A stretch of DNA of 64,000 bases from Cafeteria roenbergensis (GCA_008330645.1 VLTN01000034.1:248001-312000), one strand, 5' to 3'; shown: positions 21,501 to 29,692, counted from the stretch's first letter. Notes: generated by a model from the sequence alone, not told the origin. Translations and numbers: made by a program.

Positions 21501-23264
21501 GAGCTTCAAGAACGGCAGAGCAGCGAGCGTTGCCCCCAGCCGGGCAGGCGGCAGGGCCGCATCGTGCGCGCGCGGCGGCGAAACAATTTGCCGGGCGGCG
21601 TGAAGCACGGCGGAGATTTGTTCCACCGTGGCATCGCCAGCCGCAGGTGGCCCCTCTCGGCCCTGCAGCGCTGCGCTGGAAGGATCCCGGCCAGGCCTCA
21701 CTCCAGCCCCTGATCCCTCCAAATTGTCGCGGCGTGGCCCCTCGCTGGCACCGCTCCTCCTTCCATCCGCCCCTTCCAGCGCTTCCTGGGCCGCGCCTGC
21801 CTCATGCGCCTTCAACCGCAGCGCCGCCCCCGCATCGGGGTCTGTCCTGGGGTCTGGCTCCGCCCCCGCCCTGCCCCCCGCCCTAGCCCCCGCCCTAGCC
21901 TCCGCCTCGGCTACCGCCTCCTCGCTGAGCGTGGCCGCTGCCTCCAGCCTGACATCCGCCTTAGCCTCCGCCTCGCTCCCCGGGGGCATGAACGCCTTCA
22001 GAGACTCAACCTCTTCATGCGAAACCGCTGCCACTCTTGCAGCCCGATCGCGAAGCTCTGTTGGCAAGACGTCGACAGTCAAGTCGCTCAGCGTGATGAG
22101 GGACGCGAGCGACCCGACGTCGGCCCATGCCGGGAGCGTCAGCCCTGCCGCCTGAAAAGCATCCAGGTCCAGCCACAGAGCAGACTCCGGCAGAGCGGCC
22201 GCGTAAGCCCTGGCCAGGGCGAGGTGCGAAGCCAGGATCAGCGGCCTCCGCGCAGACAGGGCGCGTACGGCGACGCTGCATGGCCCGGCGTCGACCACGC
22301 CCTGCGCGGCGAACCTGGGGGTCCAATCCCTCCAGTTCTGCGTCGGCCGAACGATTGGCCGCCCGCCGGACATCGCCGCTTCGGCAACTTTTTGCAAGAA
22401 GTGCCTGTCCCTGTCGGCAGAGCCATCGAGCTCTTCGCGCTGCCTGCCCGGTGAGAGGAGGCTGAGCCCGGCGGAGAAGAGCTTCAAAGCCTGCTCCGCG
22501 AGGCTCAGCGGCTTATCGGGCGAATCTGCCGACTGGTCTGGGGATGCGAGGTCGCTTCCCCCGTGCCCAGACCACTGGTCCATCCAGCTGCGCGGGGAGT
22601 CCTCGCTGCCGCCAGCCGGCTTGCCGCCCGGGCCGCCACCCACGCCGGAGCCTTCAGCGGCTGCGGTCCCGTGCTCGCTATGCTGCTGCTGCTTCTGCTG
22701 CTGCTGGTCGCTTCGCTGCTGTGTGGCAGCCGCCACGGGCGGCCCGTCGTGCTGGCAGTGCGCGACCGTGGCTCCCCGCAGCGCCAGCGCCGACGCAAGG
22801 TGGGCCCCGCGGACATCCGAAGTGAAGTTATCCTGCGACACCCGCAGGAGGATGTGACCGCCGAGGGAGGCTCCTGCGGCGAGAAGGCCGGACAGTTGCA
22901 TGACCTGCGGAGGCTCCGGCCCCGACACCGCAGCGGCCACGACAGCGTCCCGCACCGCACTGGGCAGGGCGGGCGGAACGAAGCGAGACTTGCCGTCGTG
23001 GCCCCATAGGATGCTGTCCTGCTGGCCCCACGACTGCGGATGCGAGGAGCGCGTTGCTTGTTGAACAGAACCTTCCGGGAGCGAGTGCGGCCCTCTGCGC
23101 ACACCGGCTGCCGAGTCAAAGTCCGAGCCCGAAAAGGTCAGAATGATCATCACCAGGCCCGCGACCAGCGAGAAGGAGAGGAGCCCCACGCGAATGGACC
23201 AGTCTGCCGGCACCTCCGGTGCGAAACACGTGGGCCTGCGCCTGGCTCCGCGAATTCTGGGCAT
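12501..23264 (-). CDS. Giant multidomain glycosyltransferase-like type II membrane protein
   Basis: A single intronless frame of about 3,587 residues. The ATG at 23264 (MPRIRGARRR) is chosen because a lone membrane span (GLLSFSLVAGLVMIILTFSG) follows about 25 residues later, the usual Golgi or ER type II layout. The frame stays open upstream to 23651 but adds only Arg-rich sequence. Around residues 1195-1310 there is a GT4-like C-terminal half with the usual Rossmann pattern: RVTWLVGSD, DVLVAPAQW, SVAVRAMALGCAVVTP, GLTGWVIAEP. A second GT-like segment begins near VLVAALVEGSADHIRVTFES. The last ~540 residues are GT-A/GT2-like, with a candidate metal-binding LEAHDDMLFL (about 3390) and a candidate catalytic SSEDIDFYHR (about 3480). 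Long Ser/Gly/Ala-rich linkers and an acidic run separate the blocks. Acceptor and donor sugars cannot be inferred. The convergent neighbour ends 252 bases away. Confidence 0.75.
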   Translation of the reverse strand: MPRIRGARRRPTCFAPEVPADWSIRVGLLSFSLVAGLVMIILTFSGSDFDSAAGVRRGPHSLPEGSVQQATRSSHPQSWGQQDSILWGHDGKSRFVPPALPSAVRDAVVAAAVSGPEPPQVMQLSGLLAAGASLGGHILLRVSQDNFTSDVRGAHLASALALRGATVAHCQHDGPPVAAATQQRSDQQQQKQQQHSEHGTAAAEGSGVGGGPGGKPAGGSEDSPRSWMDQWSGHGGSDLASPDQSADSPDKPLSLAEQALKLFSAGLSLLSPGRQREELDGSADRDRHFLQKVAEAAMSGGRPIVRPTQNWRDWTPRFAAQGVVDAGPCSVAVRALSARRPLILASHLALARAYAAALPESALWLDLDAFQAAGLTLPAWADVGSLASLITLSDLTVDVLPTELRDRAARVAAVSHEEVESLKAFMPPGSEAEAKADVRLEAAATLSEEAVAEAEARAGARAGGRAGAEPDPRTDPDAGAALRLKAHEAGAAQEALEGADGRRSGASEGPRRDNLEGSGAGVRPGRDPSSAALQGREGPPAAGDATVEQISAVLHAARQIVSPPRAHDAALPPARLGATLAALPFLKLWASSPAGSGHADVSRTVTVHTPGLPHDPSGPDASALPSGMAELVVAAASLNLRVAVLDAERLSGVGRLVSGGRCSAGSGAAAGLGCPLEADVIGLGPGRRLGGQPLQSAVEAAASRSSPSTTSPSSSAAVRAAGSAATCSGRLSGCGPRGGAAGWHLMRSRLVGNISRAHIYAPFWLAEAEAEASGSDQASGGSVLSKRGSDPGRAVAVGESAAAAAAGPGPAAGRSLARSSHEDGPAGTSAGTGAESGGASGSGTLAGSGAGAALSAPQWQRRPLAPAIGVMDARWAPSAWSTIDQARYAEAGTVRGRSWWAFEASASPLGQQGAAPSAPPAAGAATPAGVAGAASGGGRLPATLKKALTSFQALVVDERFPQSPLVAESLNDAGVMVDVVPLAQAPPTSSASQTPAAHDDAEAVPGSSEAPAGVAGVDFELHVALPAMLDRLPTPRRTADRLASGHGRLLSTVQPAWGTHALGGFPQGTAHSAAGGSSAGRGASASLLGSAATPQGSAWASRSAAGDHDDDVLPRSGSGSAPHGGRRLGVPGQSPWGPAAPRTTSSSAASGRSAAPSTKLRKSPDNSMLTSPLLEGSRAGLLSGEPSLSAVERALEDLPKLRVTWLVGSDAGSDASTERRVTTQAEAWRLGGDAASRVSVVRLGPGDAALHSALQGVDVLVAPAQWASGPDSVAVRAMALGCAVVTPASAGAAMSIVIPGLTGWVIAEPRRTGTQGPTGHASSSAGPPGGVSSGLRHLQSRGPGREGSPPIAGGLQAALLPSRALATRGAPAPHCTAQRPAATPHDHSAPASSVQLASLNDAFHAMALPMAELRKMQAEAKLSGRALSRSAWKRRWVRLLDKASASAEPSSSSAGQSATQTAAHGAGAGAGAAAGAGAGGGAAAGAGLGAAATGSDAGGATGAGTLPVWPQRFHHTGRQRGRAGPTSAGLPESWPAGSSGAAAAAAARGDWALPGAVGSVTTTSGGGDLAGSGGASGRGSDVTSATHAAAGTSSSDVAAGGAGTAPASHGALTGALAAGSGGGGSGPVRAGGMTGAGSPPRTLLAEADSPPTLATPGPEAASRAGGSRGKQAATPGSESPPAGDTDVFQPLALPESTEQQLSESDPFTRASLTVGLTEPPLRWLGADAARGVPLALPQMEVLLPAVTGRPSGQELRRLLGKSSAAGGVVAAALRLGLAVRVLLRRSPRQSHETAEASEQSGHVSREQFLFESHMRFRAVDWDVSNPKPLPVPAHLVVYHESISAAEVATRVAGASAVASLVSIERDAAMEAPSCGFACGVLQLVSVVHSTDAATTVTASAVAPAAPSLPRAEEPGASPGGERRLAAAAPRPSEGLPGPAGAEHVAGDQSAAQASSAADEAPEAPAAEGSAGSVWREPETARRALSPETAPSEATQASVTAKLPLLLGVSQQRVLVAALVEGSADHIRVTFESLARLGDSTGAKVSLLLLHRPGVRIPPVELANLVRSADFPVGVREVTPVARTVPAPVHQQHRDKRKDPQGSTARRLSSTSSSAEGGPSPGEEATSRRSGLRFGAGSDAGTGTSADASAGAGSGGGVRGGRGSAPPASASRGGGGGGVGVGGANPGADQSSAGPRSAGASVEEPGLSLEWRARSPAVWEGVREVAGDACVADPLCAGIVFVRPRVIIPPSLPAHLLSLGLDSVASECVSVHGLRSELRARSADSASGHAGMQGASDGGSHPAGGHAESGAGGPSAPTSSGAPPKTSTGTGSGSARAVPAAPVRDPVMVSLETSLESITRFGGAVVVDLGRGSDPWGSLLQHQPPRRVGDPFRRGGSHDPVTLNKYLKGPRKGPTPGRSASALPCAHFVSRASVVMRAQPTAALPTPRVLYTDGLLPALSLQLAHLSGSAGRALQRRLLVESLRAMVLGEARAAADLVVTVCGSLRLSSWRLNPVVGGSCASRLSFRRAATALLFAPTLLAPTTLQSGLQASFDVVAPANARGVWVVRAKPETASVIDCAEGDWAAEPWPGAATDGKGGAAFRPRSDPTSGGVGGAAGKGGRRATPNGPAVWASGRHRACVRVTGTADMATLRSDWEHPIPGTAPFSCALMVAWGLPGAAAAYADAGPASGVGSAGSIVDFAAWAASPAGSSSASDGTSVLPRVMVLDCAIGFGQLAVSDPHEASPRKVHSNRVVAVLRLPTGLSGMLAGQTARDLAGAVDGVVVLADGAPAEAATDALAAFVAERVPVTVIDTALASELRGRSADLAAPKPARSPATKPKASSNAASKAPSPAGARTLHAASQSTAAADASRHVPSGAGHELPEAAARSGLSAPRARALGATRAGAERAVGTSTEHDLQAGGAQRGSARHGGNGPAGRGDDGGHSRDVDDIEEGLAADPAADPEAREEEEEEEEEEAVGAAEEDDAERVGGSAAAGRLPRGRAQREELADEEHSDDTAEEEGGAADEADAGAATATGGAGTVWQVGYETAAMLGADWVVPLEAGQHAITTVDGETLRALANQATKDLWLARHAVAWNTSHCHHNDHALNTNVPASPLMARVKVGLSIAWDPFDPSRLFPASIEATDANSGACRKFLIGLREAQRAIVSRPRRERLKLLASAAASDARARAHCAGSAVYRVGHASTLLLDLSLVLGHRRRLPAKHHRLSAEQQAQLVWSEMRFRAIDDVIRQPMRPLRPLLAARSRDFVERVAISLVVDHNDAMLREMWSSLTSSDALWSPVRAHPWAEDALDLELQGLWSQVPELTAFVFLNEPASPAAAFARSTMALTWPTVVLYGSNGENAGITAPRLAIMAQVMQSGSFSRVLEAHDDMLFLSQWARPLFEAVDQFPLAGVAMPCQLRHPDFDAMGPEDFESVAAPIRERRVHRNALPLHPWLLSTKMISSIGYYDAMFSPHSSEDIDFYHRVLVDPHWQAIAVQSSFIAHKTRGTRGTRSADQNDGMMAQQHQQLFLARYGFQTQDEYDEWRKAQGAFACVMEANNWAAGPPGPVDPSTAVHDSSGSGREDAG
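14336..14377 (-). repeat. Trinucleotide run encoding poly-Glu
   Basis: A CTC/CTT-type trinucleotide run encodes about ten consecutive Glu residues inside a longer acidic linker of the glycosyltransferase-like gene. It is part of the coding frame and shows repeat-driven growth of the linkers. Confidence 0.85.
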
Positions 23265-23657
23265 TCCGGCCGCACGCCGCCGCGCCAGCGACACGCTACC
23301 CGGCAAAGGGAAAGGCACAGGGCGAGCTGCCCCCGCGCCGCGCCGCCCCGCGCTGTGCGGGAGCCGGGTGAGTCGGCCGGAGCTGGCAGTCGTCGCTGAG
23401 ACAGCGAAGCTCTGCCAACCACCAGCTTTTTCTGCAGCAGGGCAACCCGGCCCCGAATTCTGTTTCCGCGTGTGGCCCCGGCGCACGCGTCCCCATCCGC
23501 CCCTTGCGCGCCGCCACACTGTCTCGCTGGCTTGCCTCTGCGAGGGGGAGAGCCGCTCAGCGCCCCGTGTGGCCACTCTGAAGCGCGTTTGGGCTGGCGC
23601 CTGGCGGGTGCGTGCACGCCGGTTGCTCGTTACGGAGACTGACTCATTCACAAGGCT
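23265..23657. promoter_or_regulatory. Upstream region of the glycosyltransferase-like gene
   Basis: 393 bases between the stop of the TrmO gene and the preferred start of the giant glycosyltransferase-like gene, both on the minus strand. The latter's frame is open across it but encodes only Arg/Ala-rich sequence, so most of it is taken as 5' untranslated or promoter DNA. It holds a GCTCTGCC word at 23409-23416. No other gene is supported. Confidence 0.45.
23409..23416 (-). promoter_or_regulatory. GGCAGAGC word upstream of the glycosyltransferase-like gene
   Basis: Read on the minus strand, GGCAGAGC lies 145 bases upstream of the ATG at 23264, within the 69-145 base range seen for the other genes. 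Function is inferred from position only. Confidence 0.35.
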
Positions 23658-25956
23658 TCAGGACTTGTCACCAGGAGGGCTGGGCGCAGAGCCCGCCATC
23701 CCCGCAGAAAGCAGCTCCCACGACGACGCCGATGAGGCCTGTGCGGAGCCATCTCTCGACTGCGCTGCGGCAGGCGGCACCTCTTGCGGCGACTCTGCGT
23801 GCGCTGCCATCCAGGCTTCTCGAGCCGCCTCGACGTCGTCGTCCTCCTCAACAGCACTGCCGCCAGCACCAAGCGCGGCACGCGCATCAGCAGGCGTGCC
23901 GGGTCCAGCCACGGTGGCTTGACCGGCCGCTCCAGCCGCCGCAGCCGCCGCCGAGGACTCAGCCGCCGCAGCCGCCGCCGAGGACTCAGCCGCCGCAGCC
24001 GCCGCCGAGGACTCAGCCGCCGCAGCCGCCGCCGAGGACTCAGCCGCCTCATCCGCCGCAGGCTCCTTGCTGGCCTCTTCGCTGCTCCCCACCGCGCCGC
24101 TCCGAGCCACGGCCTTGCCCTCCGCAACCGGCAGCGCGCCAATGGGCCGTCGTCTGCGATCGACCATCGCGCCAGTGACGAGAACGACAACGGCAGGGTC
24201 GTCCGGCGACCCTTCCGAACTCAGCCCGAGTGCGGCCATCACTGCCGGGTCGCCTTGCGCCGCATCAGCCTCGGTCGCACTTGCACCGGCGCCAGCGCCG
24301 CCCGCCGCAGCGCCAGCCAGCTCTGCAACCACGGCCGCCTCTTCGAGCGAGAGCGCCGCGTCGGCCGCTGTGAACGGAGCCGCCGCTCCTTGCCGCGACC
24401 TGGCCGCCGCTAGCGCGCGTCGCGTCGTCAGCAGCCTCCTGTAGGTGAGCGACGCGCCGTCGACCCACACGCTCAGCTCCACGTCGTCGGCCGCCGAGTC
24501 AGCAGCAGCGTTGGCCGCGACACGCCCACCGCGCTGGAACGCCGACCGGACGTCAGCGCCCAGCACCTGCGAAACCGCTGTCATGAGCTCCGAAGCTTCG
24601 TCGCGCCGGTAGAGCTTGCACGCCCGTTTGTCCGCGCACACCCGCTGCAGGCCCTCGGATGCCGCTGCGGACCACCACACCGTTCGCGGGATCACGGCGG
24701 CGGTTTCGCCGCTTTCGGAAGGCGTCACCGAAACCGCCGAGGGCCGCGCAACCCACGAGGGATAAACGGCCCCAGGGGGGGCGTCGTAGGCCGCGACAAA
24801 GGGCTTGATGTCGAGGACGGGGGTGCCCTGCGTGAAGTCCACGCCCGAAACGAGCACCCAGCCGCCGGAGGGCAGACCGGCCTTGCCGGGCTTCCCGATG
24901 GCTTCTCCCGCAGGGCGCTGCGCAGCCACGCGACCGCCGTGGACTGCTGCTCCTCTCGGCCTCGCTGACGCCGCCGCTGCCGCCGCCGCTCCGGCCTGAT
25001 CGGCATCGCCACCTGCCGTCGAGGCGTGCGCAGCGGGGGCGTCGGGCGAAGCTGCCCTGAAGACGTTGACGCCGTCGCTCACCATGAGAATCCGGACAAT
25101 CGTTGCGCCGACGTGGTTGGGCCTGTGGGGCGTGCGCGTGGCCAGCACGCCCACTTTTGCCCCGCCTAGCGCCGGCGGTTTCACGCTGCCGTTCATGGCT
25201 CTGCCGCGGGATGCGAGGGCTCGCTTCCTGGCCGCGGTGTTTGTGTTCGTGTCGAAGGCGTAGAACACCATGGCGTGGCTGTAGGCTTGCAGGCCCGACA
25301 GGGAGGAGTTGGCCACCCACGGGTCGAGGTGGATGCGCGCGCGCGTCGCAGGGGCCAGGCCTCCCTGGCGAGGGGTGTCTCTGCTGATGCGGAAGCACGA
25401 GGTGGCTCTGCCGATGGCGCGCACCTGCATGGACCAGGAGCCGTCTGGGGGCGGCGAGGGCAGGGGGCTGGGAGCCGGGCCGGAAAGGGCAGCAGCCGGC
25501 CTGGGCTTGCGGGGCGGGCCGGCGGCGGTCTGCGCGTCGGAGCCAGTCGGCCGGCCGGACAAGGCGGCGGCAAGGGCCTGCGGGGCGGGGAGGGGGGGTG
25601 GGCTCGGGGAGCGAGCTGGCGCTCGCAGGGGCGTGCCATGGGCGGGGCGGGACTGTCGGCTGCGCCTCGCAACCGCCTGCGCGAGTGGAACGCCGTCGTC
25701 GCGGAAGCCGGCTCTCGCCGGGAGCGCTGCTGAGCGTGCAGGGCCCGCCGCGCACGGGGAACATCGGCCAGCTAACCTTCTCGGCAGCGAGCTTCGCATC
25801 CAGAGCGCGCGCCGCAGCCGCCAGGGCGTCGTCGCGGGCGGCGATTGCGTTCTGCTCGCGGTGCCACAGAGACGCCGCCCCAACGACTGCGCCTGCTGCT
25901 GCCAGCGCGCCGGCCACCCACGGCAGCGACGACGAGGTCCCGCCTTCCTGGCTCAT
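23658..25956 (-). CDS. TRMO: Membrane-anchored TrmO-type tRNA (adenine-37-N6) methyltransferase
   Basis: Exons 25956-25777 and 25676-23658 join in phase 0 across a 100-nt GTTAGC...GCGCAG intron; another acceptor is possible a few codons on. The product has 732 residues. The N-terminus carries one membrane span (LPWVAGALAAAGAVVGAASL) and a short Ala/Lys helix. The TrmO (TsaA-like, UPF0066) domain starts near residue 143 (MQVRAIGRATSC) and has the family signatures DTPRQGG, LQAYSHAMVFYAF, ATRTPHRPNHVGAT, VSGVDFTQGTPVLDIKPF and a C-terminal VLGADVRSAFQR like the DPR motif. The family methylates t6A37 of ANN-decoding tRNAs using S-adenosylmethionine. Odd features are the anchor, Pro-rich linker and a long Ala/Ser C-tail with four 9-residue repeats. 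It is divergent from the acid phosphatase gene, with 171 bases between starts. Confidence 0.88.
23937..24053 (-). repeat. 27-nt in-frame tandem repeat (ESSAAAAAA) x4
   Basis: Four nearly identical 27-base units encode a 9-residue Glu-Ser-Ser-Ala repeat in the C-terminal tail of the TrmO protein. The period is a multiple of three, so the array keeps the frame. Confidence 0.9.
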
Positions 25957-26127
25957 TGCCCGGGCCGGGGCGGACTACGGCGCACTGTGAGGCGCGGCGC
26001 GGCGAGCAAAGGCCCACACTCCTGGTGCTCTGACCTCGGGCAGAGCCCGTCCGGCCAGCAGCCGTCGATCGCCGCGCCTGCAGTTGCAGAAGCTGCGCCG
26101 CGCCCACCTCAGGCGCGTCAAGCTGCT
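25957..26127. promoter_or_regulatory. Compact divergent promoter, TRMO / acid phosphatase
   Basis: Only 171 bases separate the two start codons. One GGCAGAGC word at 26039-26046 lies almost exactly in the middle, 83 bases from the TRMO ATG and 82 from the phosphatase ATG, so a single element could serve both genes. No TATA-like sequence is visible. Confidence 0.5.
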
Positions 26128-28173
26128 ATGCCTTCGGTCAGCTGCGCCCTGGCGGCGGCCGCCGCCCTCCTGCTGGCGAACCCGGTTGCGGGGGGCGTGA
26201 TGCGTGAGCCAGCGCCGCGGCGCGCTCCGAGGTTTTCGAAGCCGCCAGCGCACCGCGACACTCGGACGCGCAGTTCGCAGCGCTGAGAGCGACGCACGGC
26301 CCGCGTCTCGGCGCGGCCTGGTGTCGATGTGGGCGGAGGACGGTGCTGCTGACCGCGGGGCGGCCCCGTCGGGCGTGGAAGCGCGCGACCCGCTTGAAGA
26401 TGCGATATCCAGTTGCAGCAGCAGCGCCGTTGGCCAGGCCCCTGCTGCGCGACCTCACGCCCACGCGCCGCTTGCCCTTGCGCGCTCCCGCGCAGCGCCA
26501 CCGCGAGACGTGGCCCGGTACAAGTGGCTGGTGAACGCCGGGAGCAACGCGTCGGAGCCGCAGCAGGTGCACGCGTCGTTCGGCGAAGATCCCATGACGA
26601 GTCTTCAGTTCGTCTGGAGCACTCGAACGGCAGCGGACACCATCTTGAGGTTTGGCGAGGCTGGCAAGCCGATGACTTCCATCGCGAACGGCACGAGCAC
26701 CCCGTTCGACGAGCCTGTCCAGTTCATTCACCGGGCTGCCGCCACCGGCCTCAGGGCTGGCACCACCTACTCGTACGTCGTGGGATCGCCAGCCGGCGGC
26801 TGGTCCAACGTCAGCACCATGACCACTGCTCCCGTTCCCGGCTCGCCCGAGGCAGGCGCGCTCGTGTTTGCTGTCTACGGAGACATGGGCCTCGACAACG
26901 AGCGCTCCCTTGCCTGGCTGGTCAAGGACGTCGAGGCCGGTGCCTTCGACGCAGTGCTCCACGTCGGGGATCTCGGCTACGACCTCGACTCTGACGGGTG
27001 AGACGCAGCCGAGCGCGGGGCATGCAGCTGCCATCGCCTTCACGTTGCAAGCGCGCTCTTGGGCCAGCACCGCCAAGCCGCGGCAGCTGGAGGAGCACTT
27101 CCGCCGCGCGCCCCTTTCAGCAACGCTGGGCGACGAGCTGCTGCTGGAAGCGCGTCGACCGTGTCTTGACTTGTCGCTTGCAGGGGGCTGCGCGGAGACG
27201 CGTTCATGAACAGCATCGCTCCCATCACCGCTCGGGTGCCGTACCACACCATGCCGGGCAACCACGAGATTGAGGGTGGCACCTTCAAGGCGTACCGCTC
27301 CCGCTTTTGGATGCCTGCGTCGAATGACGCTCTCTATCACAGCATCGACGTGGGCAACGCTCACTTCTCGATGATCAGCTCCGAAATGTACTTTGCCATC
27401 AGCGAGTACGGGCTGCTTATGATGCCCGAGCAATTCACCTGGCTCGAGAAGGACCTCGCAGCCGTGGACCGCACCAAGTCCCCGTGGCTCGTTCTCATGC
27501 TGCACCGCCCAATGGTGAGTCGCCCTGCAAGGTCGCCGCGTGGCCCGAGAGCTCTCCCCGCCAGACGCTGCCCAGCGTCAAGCGGTGTCGTGGGAGGCGA
27601 CACAGCAGCTTCTCATCGCGTGTTTTCAAGCCGCGCCTCACCCGGAGCGCATCCGCTTCACCCGCAGCTTGTCTCCCGCCAGTGCAATCGCCCCATTTGC
27701 GCTCGCAGTACTGCCAGGACGACGACTCGCAAGGCGACGCGTGCCACACGCTGACCAACCCGACCCGCGTCGGCTACTTTGGGCAGTACGCTTTGGAGCC
27801 GCTCCTGCTCAAGTACGGCGTGGACCTCGTGGTCGGGGCCCACGAGCACTTCCTTGGGCTGTCCAAGGTGCTGTACAACAACAACGCCTCGACGGCTGTG
27901 ATGTCCAACCAGACCGACGGCTCCATCCTCTTCCGCAACCCCGGAGCCCCGGTGCACATTCTCGCTGGCAGTGCAGGCTGTCCCGAGAAGCTTGACGTGC
28001 TCTCGCCCACGCAGCCAGAGTGGAGCGCAGGGGCATGGGACGTGTACGGCTACGGGTACCTGAGCTTCCCGAGCGCCAGCCGCGCCACCTGGTCCTTCCG
28101 CAACGACACGGACGGCAGCATCATCAACCGGTTGGAGTTTCAGCAGGATCACCACGGCCCGTTCGCCGCGTAG
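26128..28173 (+). CDS. Secreted purple acid phosphatase (metallophosphoesterase)
   Basis: Four exons: 26128-26203, 26493-26997, 27184-27514 and 27709-28173, joined in phases 1, 2 and 0, giving 458 residues. All donors are GTGAG; acceptors are CCGCAG, TTGCAG and TCGCAG. The start at 26128 gives a signal peptide (MPSVSCALAAAAALLLANPV). An N-terminal fibronectin-like PAP domain spans about residues 30-130. The dinuclear metal-site motifs follow in order: YGDMG (155), GDLGYD (184), GNHE (219), LMLHRPMYC (about 298) and GAHEHF (347). The family hydrolyses phosphomonoesters with an Fe(III)-M(II) centre, outside the cell or in vacuoles, often to obtain phosphate. The HRP-MYC junction across intron 3 reproduces a conserved PAP sequence and confirms the splice. 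Several N-glycosylation sites are visible. Confidence 0.93.
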
Positions 28174-28433
28174 GCTGTTTCGTGCCTCGCGAATCACCGG
28201 CTTGCTTTGCTTCGCGCGTGGTGGGCAAGGCGCCAATCTTTATAAAACCCGGCTGTTGGGGCATGAATTCACTGCAGAAGAAGCGTGCGCGCGCCAGGTC
28301 ACAGGCCGCTGCTGCTGACGAGCGAAGACACCCGCAGCCGAGCCAGCTTTCGGCCTCACAAGCGAGGCGAGCACACCCGCACGCATCCGCCCTTGATTAT
28401 TGGCCGGGTGGGCGCCGCGGCCAGCATCGGGGG
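28174..28433. other. Convergent 3' intergenic region with TATAAAA
   Basis: 260 bases between the stops of the phosphatase and the alpha/beta hydrolase. It contains TTTATAAAACCC near 28238-28249 and TGATTATTGGCC near 28393, unusually AT-rich for this window. Because two 3' ends meet here, these are best read as polyadenylation-type signals. A short unannotated transcript cannot be excluded. Confidence 0.35.
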
Positions 28434-29692
28434 CTAACTGCGGGCACTGCGCGCCGCAACCGTGGCCTTGTGCTCCTCGAAAAAAGCCGCCACCTCTGCA
28501 AGCACGGTGTCTGCAGTGTCAGCGTCCAGGTGCGGGTGGTGCCCCCCTTCCATATGCACCCTGCGTGCCCGCAGCGCCTCTGCTCGCCCCTGCGTTCGCT
28601 CTTCCCCCCACGGCCAGCCGTTCGCCGTCGTGAGCAGCAACGCAGGCACTTCCACGGCCCTCAGCGCCGCAAGCACCTGGTCCTCCGACTGGTAGCTGAT
28701 GGACTGGCGACGCAGCCCCGGGTCGTGGGTGAACTTGACGCGCTCCGAGGAGGCGTCTCGCTCATCCGCCGGGGCCACCGACCACGCCACGAGCGCCAGC
28801 GCCGCTTCCGGCGTGAGGATCTGCCCGTCGTTGCGGCCAACCACCGACTGTCTGCGCTGCGCCGCGGCCGCTTCCAGCGCCTCGTACGCTCTTCCGCCGC
28901 CGGCCCCACCAGCAGATTGCGAAACCGCAGACGCCGCGTCCCCCCGCCGATGCATGCGCTGCACCCTTGAGCGAAGAGCGTCCTGCAGAGCTCTTCCGGC
29001 ATGGCTCGGGGGCTTTGTGAAGAGCCCGTGCCCCTCGATGAGCGCCATGGCGTCGACGCAGGCGGTGCCGAGGGCAGCCGCAACCATGGCCGACACCGCC
29101 CCACCCATGCTGTGGCCGAGCAGGAACAGCGGGCGGTCTGCCGGGATGGCCTTGCGCGGGCCGTCCGGCCCGTTCTCAACCCACCCCAGCCCCACCAGCG
29201 CCTCGAGCGCCGCGCTGGCGTTGAGCGCCTGGTGGTACTCTCCCCAGGGCTCGGCCCGCGCGGACACGCCGTGGCCGGGGAACGTCAAGGCCGCGACGTG
29301 GCATCCGTGCCGCTCGCCCAGGGCACGCCCAAGCTTGCTGAAGGAGCCCGCGTTGTCCATCCACCCGTGCAGGGCAAGGACGGCGGGGCCGCCCGCCTCG
29401 GCATCGCCCCACTCCAACCGGTGCATGGCCGCGCCCCCGTCTGCGAGCGGGACGGGCAGACGCAGCAGCAGCAGCAGCAGCGTGCCACACGAAAGCAGCG
29501 AGAAGTGGCGGGCGGGGCCGTTGGCGCAGGCCGCGGGGCGAGAATGGGGGCAAGACCAGACGCGGAGCAAGGGGCGCAGCTTTCGTCGCACGCACCCACC
29601 AGCGGCGCCACGGTCTCGCGACAGCGCGGGCCGGCGAGGCGCGCCCGAGCGGCCGCGATTGCCGCCGCAGCACCAGCCCTCGCGACGCTCAT
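28434..29692 (-). CDS. SERHL-like alpha/beta hydrolase
   Basis: Exon 2 (29440-28434) is clear. Exon 1 (29692-29596) is proposed because its GTGCGT donor and the CTCGCAG acceptor join in phase 1 and give the sequence VAPLVDGGAAMHRLEWGD, as expected at the start of the fold. The product would be 367 residues with an Ala/Arg-rich N-terminus that could be an organelle targeting peptide. Motifs are VLALHGWMDNAGSF (oxyanion loop), LFLLGHSMGGAVS (nucleophile elbow, Ser of GHSMG), DAMALIEG after strand 6, and a C-terminal MEGGHHPHLD carrying the catalytic His. The order and the VGRNDGQILTPEAA segment resemble animal serine hydrolase-like (SERHL) proteins, whose substrate is poorly known. It lies tail-to-tail with the phosphatase. 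Confidence 0.75.

Noticed and set aside
26128-28173. Frameshifted or broken acid phosphatase
   Set aside because: The frame changes coincide with GTGAG...CGCAG boundaries and the phases join exactly, restoring family motifs, so introns explain them.
28263-28520. Short plus-strand frame starting MNSLQKKRARARSQ downstream of TATAAAA
   Set aside because: It runs into the 3' end of the hydrolase gene on the other strand, has no conserved pattern and is Arg/Ala-rich as chance frames are here.
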